64,000 nt of DNA. Origin: Gari tellinella. Lineage: Eukaryota; Mollusca; Bivalvia; Cardiida; Psammobiidae. The position numbers were made by a program, and so were the translations under genes. Every line of letters begins with the position of its first letter. Position 1 is the stretch's first letter. A model generated the notes under the pieces. That model had not been told where the DNA came from and did not search any database. It was given only the letters and a program-made list of their open reading frames with translations. Where the stretch lies: positions 83,135,321-83,199,320 of the forward strand of contig OV277857.1 of NCBI GenBank assembly GCA_922989275.2. The letters are read 5' to 3'. Positions 41,956 through 52,489 of the stretch are shown here, one piece after another.

Positions 41956-42458
41956 CAAAATACATTGGTACATGTATATTACTATCATACTAAATATGTT
42001 AACCAATGGGGAGGTTTAACCTACCATCGGCAACATAAAGGTTTACACCCTACCGTGATATTTCTGAAGGTTGATCAGTATAATATCTAATGCAGTTTGC
42101 TTGTCTTTTACTAGAATATGTCATAAAGTGGTCAATTTAAAGATAATAAAGAAACCACAACCGGGCCATTACGGATCCAGAACTTTCGTCTCTTGCTGAA
42201 AACAACCTCAATAGATTGGCCTTAAATCAACACTATATGACGCTAAACGGTTCGAATGTCTTTAATTACTGACTTGTCCGTTATATGCATACCTTTATTA
42301 CCGACCCAAAAGACATAAAACATGGCCATTGCAGAGACAATAACTGAAATAAGGAGTGCATTGCGAATATTATAGTATTCATAATCAACGTGGCATCCTC
42401 TTTCAGACCAATTCTATGTCAGCGGTCCTTTTTAATGTACCTGTAAATGACTTAACTT
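41956..42458. other. No recognisable feature
   Basis: Nothing supported on either strand. Confidence 0.4.
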
Positions 42459-42462
42459 TTAA

Positions 42463-42653
42463 CCAATCACTACCTAATTGACTCACAGTTGTATTAGTTT
42501 GAATCCAGATCAGATGCCGAATAACTCGGCGTCTTCTTAGGAAGTAGACTCTTTGAAATATATATTTGCTTCTTCGACTAAATAAAAGTGAAAAATAAAC
42601 TGAATAACTGTTGTTGATGTTGAAGCAGTCGGTTCTTTGAGCGCGCTAAGGGT
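42463..42653. mobile_element. Family A element, diverged
   Basis: TTAA at 42459-42462 and 42654-42657 bracket a decayed palindrome at 42490-42555. Confidence 0.6.
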
Positions 42654-42657
42654 TTAA

Positions 42658-43098
42658 ACAAGCGTCTGGTGACTTATGAGAACTGGTTAAGCTTCTACGA
42701 TCACGAAGATGGAAGTTTAACTTGGTATAATGACTATCAAAGGCGGTCAATTATTTAGTCATCAGAAAGTATTATTACTTGAGTTGTCCTAGTCGTGGGT
42801 GTGTGTATCAAAATTAAAATCGACATTTTTACGATCAGTAGCCGATGGTAAATGGATTATAATGGGACATTTGTATCGACTATTTTCGAAGCATACTCCT
42901 TTCAGCGTGAAGTAATTAAGTATAGCTTTCTAACTAATTTGATTGTAGAGTTTTCTCCTTCCTATCCAAACAGAAAATCACACTCAAGCTTCGTGTTAAA
43001 CATAATCATGAAAAATATATATCAAAGCAGGTGTTAGACGGCCACAACATGATGAGTTTGTAGTCTTGAGTAAAGAAGATACGTACGAGTAAGTATAT
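42658..43098. other. No recognisable feature
   Basis: A 61-codon frame at 42852-43037 is not gene-like. Confidence 0.4.
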
Positions 43099-43252
43099 AC
43101 ATTCGAACTTTGATACCTCGATCTCGCTTAACTCGAACTAACCGATATTTCGACACATGAATTACATTATTTCATGTTCGGTTAAGTCGAACATACCCGT
43201 AGTTCAAAGTTAAAACGTGGCTGAGATATCGAAGTTAGACTGATCTTAAAAC
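43099..43252. mobile_element. Family I inverted-repeat element
   Basis: TTCGAACTTTGATACCTCG and GAGATATCGAAGTTAGACTG face each other; inner ACTCGAACTAACC / GGTTAAGTCGAAC also pair. Confidence 0.75.
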
Positions 43253-43388
43253 CGAGTACTTGTTGTTGTTGTAGAGATTTCAAACTTTTGTAACTATCAA
43301 TAAACTCGGGTATGGCAGTGCACAAAAAAATGCACATATAGGGGTTAATAGTTAATACACAGACTTAAAGTCAGAAATACATTTATCT

Positions 43389-43552
43389 ATGCAATAAAAT
43401 ATAGAAAATGACACCTTTTCGAAATTCTGGGGAAGTTTATTTTCATTTGAGTAGCAAATGGTCCGGAGCCTGATCAGATGCCGGATCTGCAATGGGAATA
43501 CTTGTTTTTAGCAAAAACGCTGTTATTAGGAAAGAATAATGTCTTCCTTACT
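43389..43552. mobile_element. Family E remnant, collapsed palindrome
   Basis: CAATAAAATATAGAAAATGAC, GGAGCCTGATCAGATGCCGG and TTATTAGGAAAGAATAATG keep E order. Palindrome reduced to about 30 bp near 43457; left end lost. Confidence 0.6.
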
Positions 43553-43582
43553 ACGACAGACAACAGAATCAGATCAAGGTTT

Positions 43583-43597
43583 GGGGGGGGGGGGGGG
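43583..43597. repeat. Poly-G run
   Basis: Fifteen consecutive G; a second run near 45185-45199 is similar. Confidence 0.9.
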
Positions 43598-43623
43598 TAT
43601 GATGATTGAAATGATACTTTTAA

Positions 43624-43862
43624 CTCTTTCGGCGCCAAATTAATCTTGAGGTTTATCCCTTCACTGTTACTTTGTCGTCTGCTTCAATAATATTGTCTTC
43701 AAAATCGTTTCAAAGTTAGATTTAAGGAAGTAAGACTGATTTAAGATTATCGAAACGGGTGGCAAACAGTTTGGATCCTGACCAGACGCCGCGTTACGCG
43801 GCGTCTGATCAGGTTCCGAACTGTTTGCAAAGTCGTATTATGGCGCCGTTGGCAGTGAAAGA
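43624..43862 (+). mobile_element. Family A MITE
   Basis: TTAA at 43620-43623 with CTCTTTCGGCGCC; a second A-like start, TATCCCTTCACTG, lies near 43655. Palindrome 43763-43827. Ends GGCAGTGAAAGAG then TTGA. Confidence 0.78.
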
Positions 43863-43865
43863 GTT

Positions 43866-44181
43866 GATATAATAAAAATAGTATTTATCGAAATATAAAT
43901 GACGGTTAGTATATGCTAGCTCAATCTCAATCTAAGGTTCTAGCAATTGTTTTAACTACTCTTCTCTAATGGCGAAGATAAGGCCCAACCCAGCTAGCGG
44001 CAGTGGTCGGTCTCGCGGGGGAAATCTCACTAATATTCCTCTCATCACATCCGAAGTTAAAGCAATTAAGCCAGTGGCGATATTATTTTGTATTTATAAC
44101 AGTTATTGATAAATTATGTCCTATACAGCAAAACCTACGTACAGCAACCATTGAAAGACGCAGTAAACGAATAAATAGTAT
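43866..44181. other. No recognisable feature
   Basis: Nothing supported on either strand. Confidence 0.4.
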
Positions 44182-44185
44182 TTAA

Positions 44186-44334
44186 CCAATTACTCCATGA
44201 GATATACATTTTAATACATTGAACGTTTAATTTATTCTTCCACTGAAGAAAATAGTTACACTTTATACACTCATTACATGTAATATGTATCGTAAGAAGT
44301 TTCTATATTCTAGCAGATGGTAGCTTACTGAAAC
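44186..44334 (-). mobile_element. Family C half element
   Basis: TTAA at 44182-44185, then TTCTTCCACTGAAGAAAATA and GCAGATGGTAGCTTA. It stops exactly at the TTAA that opens its palindrome, where B starts. Confidence 0.72.
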
Positions 44335-44540
44335 TTCGAATGGAAAATTCCAGTTTTCAATTAAATATAGTCTATTTTTTTACTCTTTACGTTTTTGCAA
44401 TATTTGCAAAATGACAAACAATGAAGACCCTTTTCAGACGGGTTCCTTTAGGAGTCCTCTGAGCTGGTTCTGCAATGTATGCACGGGACAATTGTATAAA
44501 ATGACAGGCACCCTTTTTACATGAAAACGAAAAGGCATAT
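44335..44540 (+). mobile_element. Family B element, left-truncated
   Basis: CTGAAACTTCGAATGG onwards is B; the first bases are missing. Palindrome 44415-44481 with GGGTTCCTTTAGGAGTCC. Confidence 0.7.
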
Positions 44541-44766
44541 CTAAGAAGAATATGTAAATGTATAAAAAGGCTTTAAGTACTATGATGTTGCAGGTATAGG
44601 ATGAAACTTACTCCATGTATTGGTAAATGTATCTGTTACTGTTGTCTTGAATTAATGGAGCCACTTGTCTTTAGAAGGTTTATAAAAAACACGACTTATT
44701 GCAACATAACATACAGTTAATGAATGTATGATATTTCTGAATTACGTTCAGCCTGCTTTAACCTGT

Positions 44767-45160
44767 TGACCCCAGTGACGCGTGTACATATCATTTAACC
44801 TTTGCGCTGCCCGTATGACGGAAATACCCGTCTAAAACAGTCGCTGCCATATTGTCGTCTGCTTATATTTTTCGTCTGTTTTTACTAATGAAATTGAAAA
44901 TGTATTCGCTTTTGACTTATGAGACATTAACATGAGTGTCAAACAGTTTAGATCCTGGTCAGGCGCAGCGTGACGCCTTACATTGACAAAAAAGGGTTAA
45001 GGTGGACCTTAAGGTGTTCCTACATGAGAAATCTGATCAAGGTCTGCACTGGTTGTCATTTTTCTTTTTACTTTTAAAATCAATCCTGAATAGTAAATAT
45101 GGTCTAGAGTTAATTGAAAACTGAAAAGTGTCCATTTGTAGATTCAGGGGTCAAATGAGT
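44767..45160 (-). mobile_element. Family B element, reversed, holding an A insertion
   Basis: GACCCCAGTGACGCG at the left; after the A element, CTGATCAAGGTCTGCACTGG, AAATCAATCCTGAATAGTAA and GTCCATTTGTAG continue as reversed B to GTCAAATGAGT. Confidence 0.65.
44799..44996 (+). mobile_element. Family A TTAA MITE nested in B
   Basis: TTAA at 44795-44798 and 44997-45000. CCTTTGCGCTGCCCG start. The palindrome at 44940 has lost its right arm. Confidence 0.82.
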
Positions 45161-45234
45161 GTAGCTGACATTTGAACAATTACTGGGAGGGGGGGGGGGC
45201 ATCGTGAAGATTTCCCTTCATCAGCACTTGACAC

Positions 45235-45435
45235 CAGGGCTGCCATTTCTCCGGATTTTTCAGAAATCTTCGGATTTTTATCCTAGATAGTAGCTTAAAG
45301 CAGGCGGAAATTAAAGCAGAATGCGCTTTTAGGCGCATTCTGCTTTTCTTTCAACCTGCTTTAAGTAATTGTGCTTGAAAAAATAGAAAATTTGGAAATC
45401 TTAGGATTTTTCATAATCAAATTATGGCAGTCCTG
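45235..45435. mobile_element. Family K hAT-like MITE carrying a C palindrome
   Basis: CAGGGCTGCCATTTCTCCGG at the left, ATTATGGCAGTCCTG at the right, TGACAC on both outer sides. Palindrome 45294-45365 is C-type. Confidence 0.82.
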
Positions 45436-46074
45436 TGACACTGCATTATATTATACAGCAAACAGCTGTCGAACAATTAATAATGCGAAAGCGGCAGTCG
45501 TAACCTTTACACTCTTTATATCTGATTCAAGCATATACATTTCAAGACCTGATATCAAACTGCAAAGTAACTGAAATATAGCTGTTTTTGTCGGAGACAC
45601 ATGGCCCACCAAACGTTACATCTACTTAAATAGACAACTGGTAACAATGAAGATCCAGATGAGAGGCAGTTCCGCGCCATGCCTCAGAAAGATCTATATA
45701 GTGTTTGTTATTATACAAAGATATATATTATTTTCAACTGTAATGAGAGCACCTTTCACAACACGTCTAAAATGAAATCGAGCAATTTAAACAAAACATT
45801 GCAACAATCCGTTTCAAATCAAAAGGATTGATTTCACTTAAAAGTAAAAGTTGGATCTTGTCACGACATCACCAAAAATCAACATACATTTGTGCAATAG
45901 AAGTACGAGCAGCAGTTTCTCGATTTTGAATTTTTCAACAGAAATCTTTGAAAGCACCTGCATCCGGAGCAAAAGCCAAATGACTTGATATTATTGATGT
46001 GTCTAAACTTAGCCATAATTATGCTGGTGGAATCCAGCAAAGGTATAATATAGACAACAGAACATCTTTCAAAG
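45436..46074. other. No recognisable feature
   Basis: About 640 bp without supported elements. Confidence 0.45.
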
Positions 46075-46282
46075 TCATTCAACCAGGGACTTCAAATGGA
46101 CAATACCACTTTTTGATTAATTATAGTCCAATTTTACAAATTTAGTGATTATTTCAACAATATATTGCAAAACAAATAGGAGCCGTCTGACCAGGGTCTG
46201 TCTACAATGTTTTCAAATGACAACTTGACATGTGCACACTGTTTCTAAATGACGAGTAAACTCGTTGCTAGAATTGAATGTG
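46075..46282 (+). mobile_element. Family B MITE lacking the left palindrome arm
   Basis: GGGACTTCAAATGGACAATA start; AGGAGCCGTCTGACCAGGG is the surviving right arm; ends AGAATTGAATGTG then TTAA (46283-46286). Confidence 0.75.
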
Positions 46283-46286
46283 TTAA

Positions 46287-46450
46287 CCCAATTATACCCG
46301 GATAGTTGATGACTTGACCAAAAAAAACCATTATAGATAAAATGTTGCCAAGTTCTGTCTACAGTGCTAAATTTGTCTATATATACTAGTTATTGAAACG
46401 TACATAAAAAGCAAACAGCAGACCCTGAGATGATATGCCAAGGTTTGTCA
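46287..46450 (+). mobile_element. Family B3 fragment sharing a TTAA with B
   Basis: CCCAATTATACCCGGATAG directly after the TTAA that ends the previous B. A short hairpin CAAACAGCAGACCC / GGTTTG lies near 46413-46450. Confidence 0.55.
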
Positions 46451-46570
46451 CGAACACCGTTAAAGTAGACGGTATAAGGAATTATTTGTTTTGTTACGAT
46501 TTTACATAACAGTTATTAAGTCATGTCACGACGTCGAACTAATAACATGTGGACGAAGGGTCAAGAAGCA

Positions 46571-46725
46571 CTGTGAACACTATAGGTAGAATTATCGACC
46601 TCCTGCAAGCCAGCTGGAAGGTTTCCCCCGCATGAAAAATCAAAAGTGCCAGGCCGGGGTCGAACCCCCAGCGGTGAAGTAAGTCACACTGACTAAAAAC
46701 ACTAAGTCACGGAGGTCCCTTTGTA
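46571..46725 (-). mobile_element. tRNA-derived SINE
   Basis: On the minus strand GACCTCCGTGACTTAGTG resembles a Pol III A box head and GGGGTTCGACCCCGG is a B box. Downstream, CCTTCCAGCTGGCTTGCAG and GGTCGATAATTCTACC recall the body of a common molluscan SINE. No poly(A) or target duplication resolved. Confidence 0.75.
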
Positions 46726-46890
46726 AACGAAAGGTAAAACAAATCTGCAACTGAATCTTCCAGATATGTGGAAACGATATTGTAGAGTTATATTCAAGCC
46801 TTGCGTCACCTGTAAACAACTGGAAACTGGTGACACAGGCATTTGTGGCTGGCTGGTCACGAGGGATCTACACAATTTGATACCCTTTAA

Positions 46891-47066
46891 CCCCTATCCT
46901 GGTGCAATATCGTTTGCTTTAAAATTGTCGTCTGTAAAAATGTTCAATTAATATTTAGAATATAAACATTTTTAATTCAAAAAGTTAAAGACGAGTGTCA
47001 AACAGTTAGGATCCAGATCCAAACTGTTTTCAAACACCAGTCAAGTCGCGATCGACAGGATACGAA
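46891..47066 (+). mobile_element. Family A MITE with collapsed palindrome
   Basis: TTAA at 46887-46890; CCCCTATCCTGGTGCAATAT start; GTCGCGATCGACAGGATACG end. Palindrome 46999-47030 is 32 bp (GGATCCAGATCC centre). Confidence 0.85.
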
Positions 47067-47120
47067 TTGAAGTTACTCAGTGTTAGCCCTTCGACTGCTG
47101 CAATATCGTCTGTTTCAGAG

Positions 47121-47462
47121 TTGTCATAGATACCGTTTTTGTTTTGACGGAGTAGACGGAAAAAACATATATAAGTATGACAATTCCAAAAAATGAAACA
47201 AACCTAACAACACCAAGAAGTTCGCACTTGCAATGGAAAGAAATAACGAAGCATGAATGAATGATGACTTTTAGATAGAGCCTACTAGGTAAGCATTTTG
47301 AACCAAACCTAGTTAAGCTTTTTTTTTTCTTTATTTACACCAAAAGGTGTACTACATCGCATTTTGTTCAGTTGTCTACTTGTAAACGTATATACGCTTA
47401 CAGCCTGCGCAAGATTTTCAATTGATTATTAATACATATATCTTGAAAAGGCTAGCTAAGTA
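47121..47462. other. No recognisable feature
   Basis: A small A-like fragment (CCCTTCGACTGCTGCAATAT) lies just left at about 47090; otherwise nothing. Confidence 0.4.
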
Positions 47463-47545
47463 GTCTGTGTCGAGATGGTCTAATTGTTAACGTGGAGGAC
47501 TCTAAGGAAACATGATGTCAAAGGTTTGAATCCCGTCGAATGCAA
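47463..47545 (+). pseudogene. tRNA-like sequence
   Basis: GAGATGGTCTAATTGTTAAC resembles an A box region and GGTTTGAATCC a B box with one mismatch; a T run follows. The acceptor stem does not pair, so it is probably a SINE head or tRNA pseudogene. Confidence 0.45.
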
Positions 47546-47689
47546 AACTTTTTTATGTTCTTTTATCATGTTTATTTGTTGTTTTGTTTTCATGTTAACT
47601 CAACGTTTCAAAAATGGCCAGCTACTATCGTTACGCTGTCGCCTGCGAAGTTTATGTTGTTTTCTAGGTTCCTTTTTTGTAAGAAAACA

Positions 47690-48049
47690 CAGTGTCTCCT
47701 CCCTACACCGGCCCTCCCAACTACGACTCCGTCCTTACAACGACCCTTGCTGCTGTTCCCCAAACAAGAGATTTATGTCCAATCTTTTCATGGCTATAAT
47801 ACCGTCTTCTTAAATGTGTCGTCTGCTGTTTTTCTCAAAGTTACATGTAAGTGGACATTTTGACAGAAGAAATATAATGACGAATGACAAACAGTTTGAA
47901 TCCAGATCAGACGCCGCGTTACGCGGCGTCTGATCTGGATTCAAACTATTTGCAAATGTAAGCCAATTTCCCTTCCCATAACGACTCCCTCCGAACAACG
48001 CACACAATTTTTGTCTCACATTAGGTGTCGTTGTAGAGAGGGAGCGCTG
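47690..48049 (+). mobile_element. Family G MITE, full length
   Basis: CAGTGTCTCCTCCCTAC at the left, GTTGTAGAGAGGGAGCGCTG at the right. Type I palindrome 47888-47952 with CGCGTTACGCG. The body matches the copy at 26532. Confidence 0.85.
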
Positions 48050-48286
48050 CATTTCTCAATAACTACCTTAGGTTACCGTTTGAAGTTTGGAACACTTGTT
48101 CAGTATTCTAAGCAATTTAAATCATATAATTCACATTTTTTCAAATTTAAAGGTAAATGTGTACCTTAGATTTAATAATAATGTGATCAGCATATACCAC
48201 TGTACTGCACTACTTTCATTTCAGAGTATGCCTCATGCGACGGACACCTTCGTGCCAGATAAGCCGTCAAAACCTCAGCACCATCA

Positions 48287-48433
48287 GGGTCCAATATTAT
48301 AAAGCGTTTGAGCTGAGTCTGAGTGTGTTCTCAAGCATTTGATTGTCAGATTTGAGCCTATGCTCAAATCTGAACAATCAAATGCTTGAGAACGACTATA
48401 GACTCAACTGAAAAGCTTTATAACCTTGGACCC
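48287..48433. repeat. Family Q fold-back palindrome (147 bp)
   Basis: GGGTCCAATATTATAAAGC faces GCTTTATAACCTTGGACCC; inner CTCAAGCATTTGATTG / CAATCAAATGCTTGAG and TTTGAGCCTATGCTCAAA. Nearly perfect except a middle segment. Confidence 0.9.
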
Positions 48434-48494
48434 AGGATTTTCATTTTAGGAAGTATTTATGACGTTTTATCTCGAGAAATTTGAATACTAGCGT

Positions 48495-48559
48495 CAAACT
48501 GTTTGGATCCTGGTCAGTCGCCGAGTTACCATGCATCTATTCTTCATATAAATTGTTCG
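48495..48559. repeat. Type I palindrome, decayed
   Basis: CAAACTGTTTGGATCCTGG at the left; the right arm is reduced to ATAAATTGTTCG. Confidence 0.5.
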
Positions 48560-48593
48560 CAAATGCTGGACGTATATACTGTACAAAGCTTTT

Positions 48594-48770
48594 CTCCAGG
48601 CTGTTTCTAGTTTTGAAGATATTGAGGCGCATTCTGCTTTACCTTCAGCTGCCTTAAATTACCATCTTCTAGGATAAAGAAAATAGTTTATGGTGAATAT
48701 TCACGACTGCATAAAATGGAACTATTTTTCTCAGTGGAGGAATTAAACTAAAGGCGTGAAAACACGTATT
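48594..48770 (+). mobile_element. Family C element lacking the left arm
   Basis: CCAGGCTGTTTCTAGTTTTG then directly GGCGCATTCTGCTTTACC: one palindrome arm is deleted. The right part GTGGAGGAATTAAACTAAAG is intact. Confidence 0.78.
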
Positions 48771-48809
48771 AATGAATTGACGACTGATCAGGGTCAAAAC
48801 TGATTGTAT

Positions 48810-49060
48810 GTATCAGTGCACTCCAATGCCGTTCCTGCATTGTCTGTTTGATTTTACTTGTAAAATTTTGAATTATAGTATATGCCTTTTTGACTTCGGA
48901 AACGTTGATATGAGTCTCCAATATCCAGGAACGTATATTAGAGCTCTATAATTATAATACGTTCCTGCCGAAATCACAATCATGTCGTGTAACGCGGCGT
49001 TTGGTCAATATGCAAACTGTTTGCATATGTCAGTGCTGTCGACAATGGCAGTGAAATGGT
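48810..49060 (+). mobile_element. Family A element with a second palindrome inside its palindrome
   Basis: TGTATGTATCAG... and GGCAGTGAAATGG then TTAA (49061-49064). A 42 bp palindrome (CAGGAACGTATA...TACGTTCCTG, 48926-48967) lies between the diverged arms; GTAACGCGGCGTTTGGTC is the remaining A arm. Confidence 0.6.
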
Positions 49061-49064
49061 TTAA

Positions 49065-49521
49065 TGGTCGAATCTAATTACAAACGAAAACAAATACATG
49101 TAGTCTCCATTTTAAATAACCGGAACCCACCTGTTTAACATTGTGAAAAGTAAGACGATTCGCCTGGTGCGTGTCTCACACAGTAAACTCACGTTATTAC
49201 GATCACTCAAAATCTATGCAAGTTGTAGTTTACAGCAATATAATATTAAACCAGAATGCTCATGTTTGAGTTTTCCGCTTAACGTCCACATTTATAATTC
49301 TGCCAACTGACTGTACATTTATAACACCATTAATAAGTTCTATAGAATTATCGAAATAGGGAGATTTAATTTATTGAGATGTTCAGCATTGCCCATGACA
49401 ATGAAACAAAGAGAAGTTTAGATAACCGTATGAAACATTTATTACAGGTGTGCTTTGGTTTTGTAGTCTTAAAACGTTTCTCTCAAAACATGTCTCATTT
49501 TCAGTTTGGACAGGTGAAGTA
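49065..49521. other. No recognisable feature
   Basis: Nothing supported on either strand. Confidence 0.4.
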
Positions 49522-49592
49522 AAAACGCAGACGAAAACAATACAGAAAGCCCATAAAGGAGCTTAAATTCTACATTACGTGTGTCCTGCATT
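49522..49592. repeat. D palindrome, decayed
   Basis: ATACAGAAAGCCCATAAAGGAGC with right arm GTGTCCTGCATTAAA. Confidence 0.55.
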
Positions 49593-49975
49593 AAACATGA
49601 AGCAAAGTCGATACATGTACAAATGTATGCAAAATAAATTTAATTTACACATTCTACTTCATGCTCCGTCATTTCATGTATTTTGTTTACACAGTTGTAA
49701 ATTGAAGAAGTAATTGTCGAAGAAAGAAGTAGACTCAAGCAGAATTCAACTATCTTATCAAGCTTCAATTGATATTCTTGATAAATGCATCACCCTGCAT
49801 ATACTGTAGCGTAGCACTTGTAATGTGCGAGCGTACTGTGCTAATACATGTATCTTATTCATCTCCTAGAAAACATACAAATAAACATGCTTGGATACAA
49901 CAATACAGTAAGTAAACATACATTATCTAGCATGTTTATAAGTTCATGTGCAACAATAAAGTTGGTCTTTTTATT
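49593..49975. other. No recognisable feature
   Basis: A short TTATCAAGC...TTGATAA inverted repeat near 49753-49783 only. Confidence 0.4.
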
Positions 49976-50193
49976 CTATAGATACGCCTTTAAACACTTT
50001 AAATAATTTCCTCCACTGAAGAAAAAGTTCAAATTTATATAGTAATGAATGTGCAACATGGGAACTATTTCCTATATCCTAGCAGATGGCAGCTTAAAGC
50101 AGAAGGAAAGCAAAGCATAATACTATTTTACTTGTAACCTGTTTTAAGTGTTCACTTGTCTTTAAAACGAAGAAACAGGATATGGGGTAAAGG
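49976..50193 (-). mobile_element. Family C element, diverged
   Basis: ATTTCCTCCACTGAAGAAAA at the left, GATATGGGGTAAAGGG then TTAA (50194-50197) at the right; palindrome 50093-50149 shortened. Confidence 0.75.
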
Positions 50194-50281
50194 GTTAAAA
50201 ACCGGTGACCGATATAAGTTTCACAAGGTGTTCGGGGGCCAGACTGAACGTGAAAACTAGAAATAGGTATACTCTGTTTAA

Positions 50282-50522
50282 ACCCTTTACCTCATAGCCT
50301 GTTTCATTTTTTAAAAAAGGTGACCCCTTTAAAGCAGGTTGAAAGTAAAGCAGAGTGCGCCTAAATGTACATGATGCTTTACTTTCAGCCTCATTTAGCT
50401 ATCATCTGCTAGGATCTAGAAACCATTTATTATTTTACATTTTCATAACAGTATAAAGTGGTAGTGTTTTCTTCAGAGGGGGAAATTAAAGGCGTAAAAA
50501 GGTGTATCTATGAGGAACTGAG
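50282..50522 (+). mobile_element. Family C TTAA MITE
   Basis: TTAA at 50278-50281 and 50523-50526. CCCTTTACCTCATAGCC start; palindrome 50327-50398 with a decayed apex. Confidence 0.88.
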
Positions 50523-50526
50523 TTAA

Positions 50527-50759
50527 CCCATTATCCCATAGCCTGTTTCTAGTTTTAAAGAAAGGTGATAACTTAAAACAGGTTGAAAGTAAAGCAGAAT
50601 GCGCCTTTAGGCGCATTTTGCTCTACCTTCAGCCTGCTTTAAGCTATGATATAGAAATTTTCTTATGATACATATTCATGACTGTATAAATTTGAACTAT
50701 TTCTTTCAGTGGAGGAATAAATAAGGGGCGTAAAAAGGGGTATATATACGGGAATTGAT
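50527..50759 (+). mobile_element. Family C TTAA MITE, head-to-tail with the previous C
   Basis: Begins at the TTAA 50523-50526 that ends the previous copy and stops at TTAA 50760-50763. Palindrome 50572-50643 with GCGCCTTTAGGCGC. Confidence 0.9.
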
Positions 50760-50812
50760 TAAGAATCGATTGAGTTTCGATTATGAACAACAACCTCACC
50801 AGCACTAGGTAC

Positions 50813-51019
50813 AGTGGAGAATACGTTATTCTTTCCCGTTTAAACGAAACGAAAACGCAAACCACTAGAACGTAGAAAAGTGCAACTTTTTGACAAGTCT
50901 GATAATTCATGGATATCTTGATGACAAACAGTCTGATCTGGCTCCAAACTGTTTGCAATTGAAATAATAGTTTTAGCGTAAATGCGTTTATTGGGAAAGA
51001 ATAACGTTTTCTCTGCTGT
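50813..51019 (-). mobile_element. Family E TA MITE with 39 bp palindrome deletion
   Basis: CAGTGGAGAATACG and TTTTCTCTGCTG ends, TA both sides. 207 bp, 39 less than 246. The deletion joins CAAACAG to TCTGATCTGGCTCC at 50927-50956, probably between short CAG repeats. Confidence 0.92.
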
Positions 51020-51191
51020 AATGTGACTATCATATTGTCACAGTTTTCCTACAGGCTGTGTGTCGTATAAGTCAAAAGGCCTCGAGAAAGTCTTGGAGAT
51101 GTGGCCTAGCACGCAACAAGAATTAATGAAAGATCTTCCAACTCTGATTACAGCAATAGACCGGATTAAACTCTCCTCGCCATCAGAAATA

Positions 51192-51410
51192 CAATAAAAC
51201 TCCGCTAGTACCGACCACTAAAGAGAACACCTGAGTAAAACCTATCTAAAACGACCACTTCATTGTGTTTATTAATCAGGTGTTTAAGGCAGGTGACTGC
51301 TTAAAGCAATTTTACTTTCTGTTTAACTGTCACCTTGCTTTAAGCTACAACATGTCCTTTTTACAGTCAATTAGCCTTCGTTTAAGTGTTCGTAATAGAG
51401 AGTTTTGATG
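51192..51410 (+). mobile_element. Family F TA MITE with shortened palindrome
   Basis: CAATAAAACTCCGCTAG and GTAATAGAGAGTTTTGATG ends with TA on both sides. Palindrome 51300-51344 only 45 bp. Confidence 0.82.
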
Positions 51411-51444
51411 TATTACTTTAGGATGTTAAATACAGGTGGCAGCT

Positions 51445-51496
51445 TAAAGCTGAATCAACACAGGAGCTTTCTGTTTTTCTCTCATCTGGTTTTAAC
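51445..51496. repeat. D palindrome interrupted at its right TTAA
   Basis: CTTAAAGCTGAATC at the left, AGGAGCTTTCTG and CATCTGGTTTTAA at the right; B begins at this TTAA. Confidence 0.55.
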
Positions 51497-51728
51497 CTGT
51501 TGAAACCAAGTCACGCATAGATGCGTCCTTTGTAAACAGTGTTCATGAAAAGAGTATACTTGTCCTTTGCAAACAGTGCATACCCAGATCAAAGGGCTCC
51601 TAAAGGAAGAGAGCCCTCTGATTAGTGTATGTAATGTTTGTCATATAGTAAACTTTGAATAGCAAAAACTGGACTAGACTTAATTGGAACCTGAAATTAT
51701 GTTTTTGAAATATCAGGAAGGAAATTAC
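51496..51728 (-). mobile_element. Family B TTAA MITE, reversed
   Basis: TTAA at 51492-51495 and 51729-51732. Palindrome 51570-51640 has extra GAAGA at its apex. GAAATATCAGGAAGG end diverged. Confidence 0.85.
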
Positions 51729-51838
51729 TTAAACAGCAAACATGAAGGTTTAAGCGGTGTACCATTATCTTATATATGTACAATAGTATATTAATTAAAA
51801 ACAGCTTGATAACTCAGTTACAATTGCCAAAGGTATCG
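51729..51838. repeat. Dispersed repeat R, copy 1
   Basis: TTAAACAGC, then GGTTTAAGCGGTGTACCATT and TTACAATTGCCAAAGGTATC recur at 59303-59414 with few changes. Confidence 0.8.
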
Positions 51839-51988
51839 GTCGTGAACTACAAGATCAGAACAAAGGATAGACTTCCTCACGATAGTCCTACAGTAACTAT
51901 TACCTATTACGACAAATAAAAAGAGCACTGACTGACAACTAAAAGCGATATAACAGTAACTTTCTGCTTTACGTTCAACTTGCTTTAA

Positions 51989-52241
51989 CACATTCAATCC
52001 TAGCGATGAATATACTCGTCATTTACAAACAGTGTACCTGTGAGTATTACACTTGTCCCATGCAAAAATATGATAAACAGTGTAGACCCTGATCAGAGGG
52101 CTCCTTAAAGAGCCCTCTGATCAGGGTCTACACTGTTTATCATTTTGAAATATATTGTTAAAATCAACCCTAAATAGTCAAAATGGACTAGACTTAATTG
52201 AACATTGGAATTGTCCACTAAAAGTTCCAGGGATGAATGAG
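51989..52241 (-). mobile_element. Family B MITE, reversed
   Basis: TTAA at 51985-51988 and CTAA at 52242-52245. Palindrome 52073-52139 has TAAACAG/CTGTTTA at both ends. The host left of it, CTTTCTGCTTTACG and CAACTTGC, is a type II arm. Confidence 0.88.
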
Positions 52242-52251
52242 CTAAGCAGCC

Positions 52252-52489
52252 ATTCATTCATCTTGAGACTTCAAAAATAACATTCATGTTTCCAATAAAG
52301 TAAAACCCATGTTTGACTTTTAGATTATTTTTTTTACCAATTTATTGCAAAATTACAAACAGTGCAGACCCTGGTTAGAGGGCTCATATCCTTTGATCCC
52401 GGTCAATATTGTTTGCATAGGAAAATGTACTCGTCACAGGTGCACAGTTTGTAAAGGACGAGTACACTCGACGCTAGGGTTCATTGAGG
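52252..52489 (+). mobile_element. Family B element, diverged
   Basis: CATTCATCTTGAGACTTC start, palindrome 52356-52415 (CAAACAGTGCAGACC), GAGTACACTCGACGCTAGGG and TTCATTGAGG end. Confidence 0.75.
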
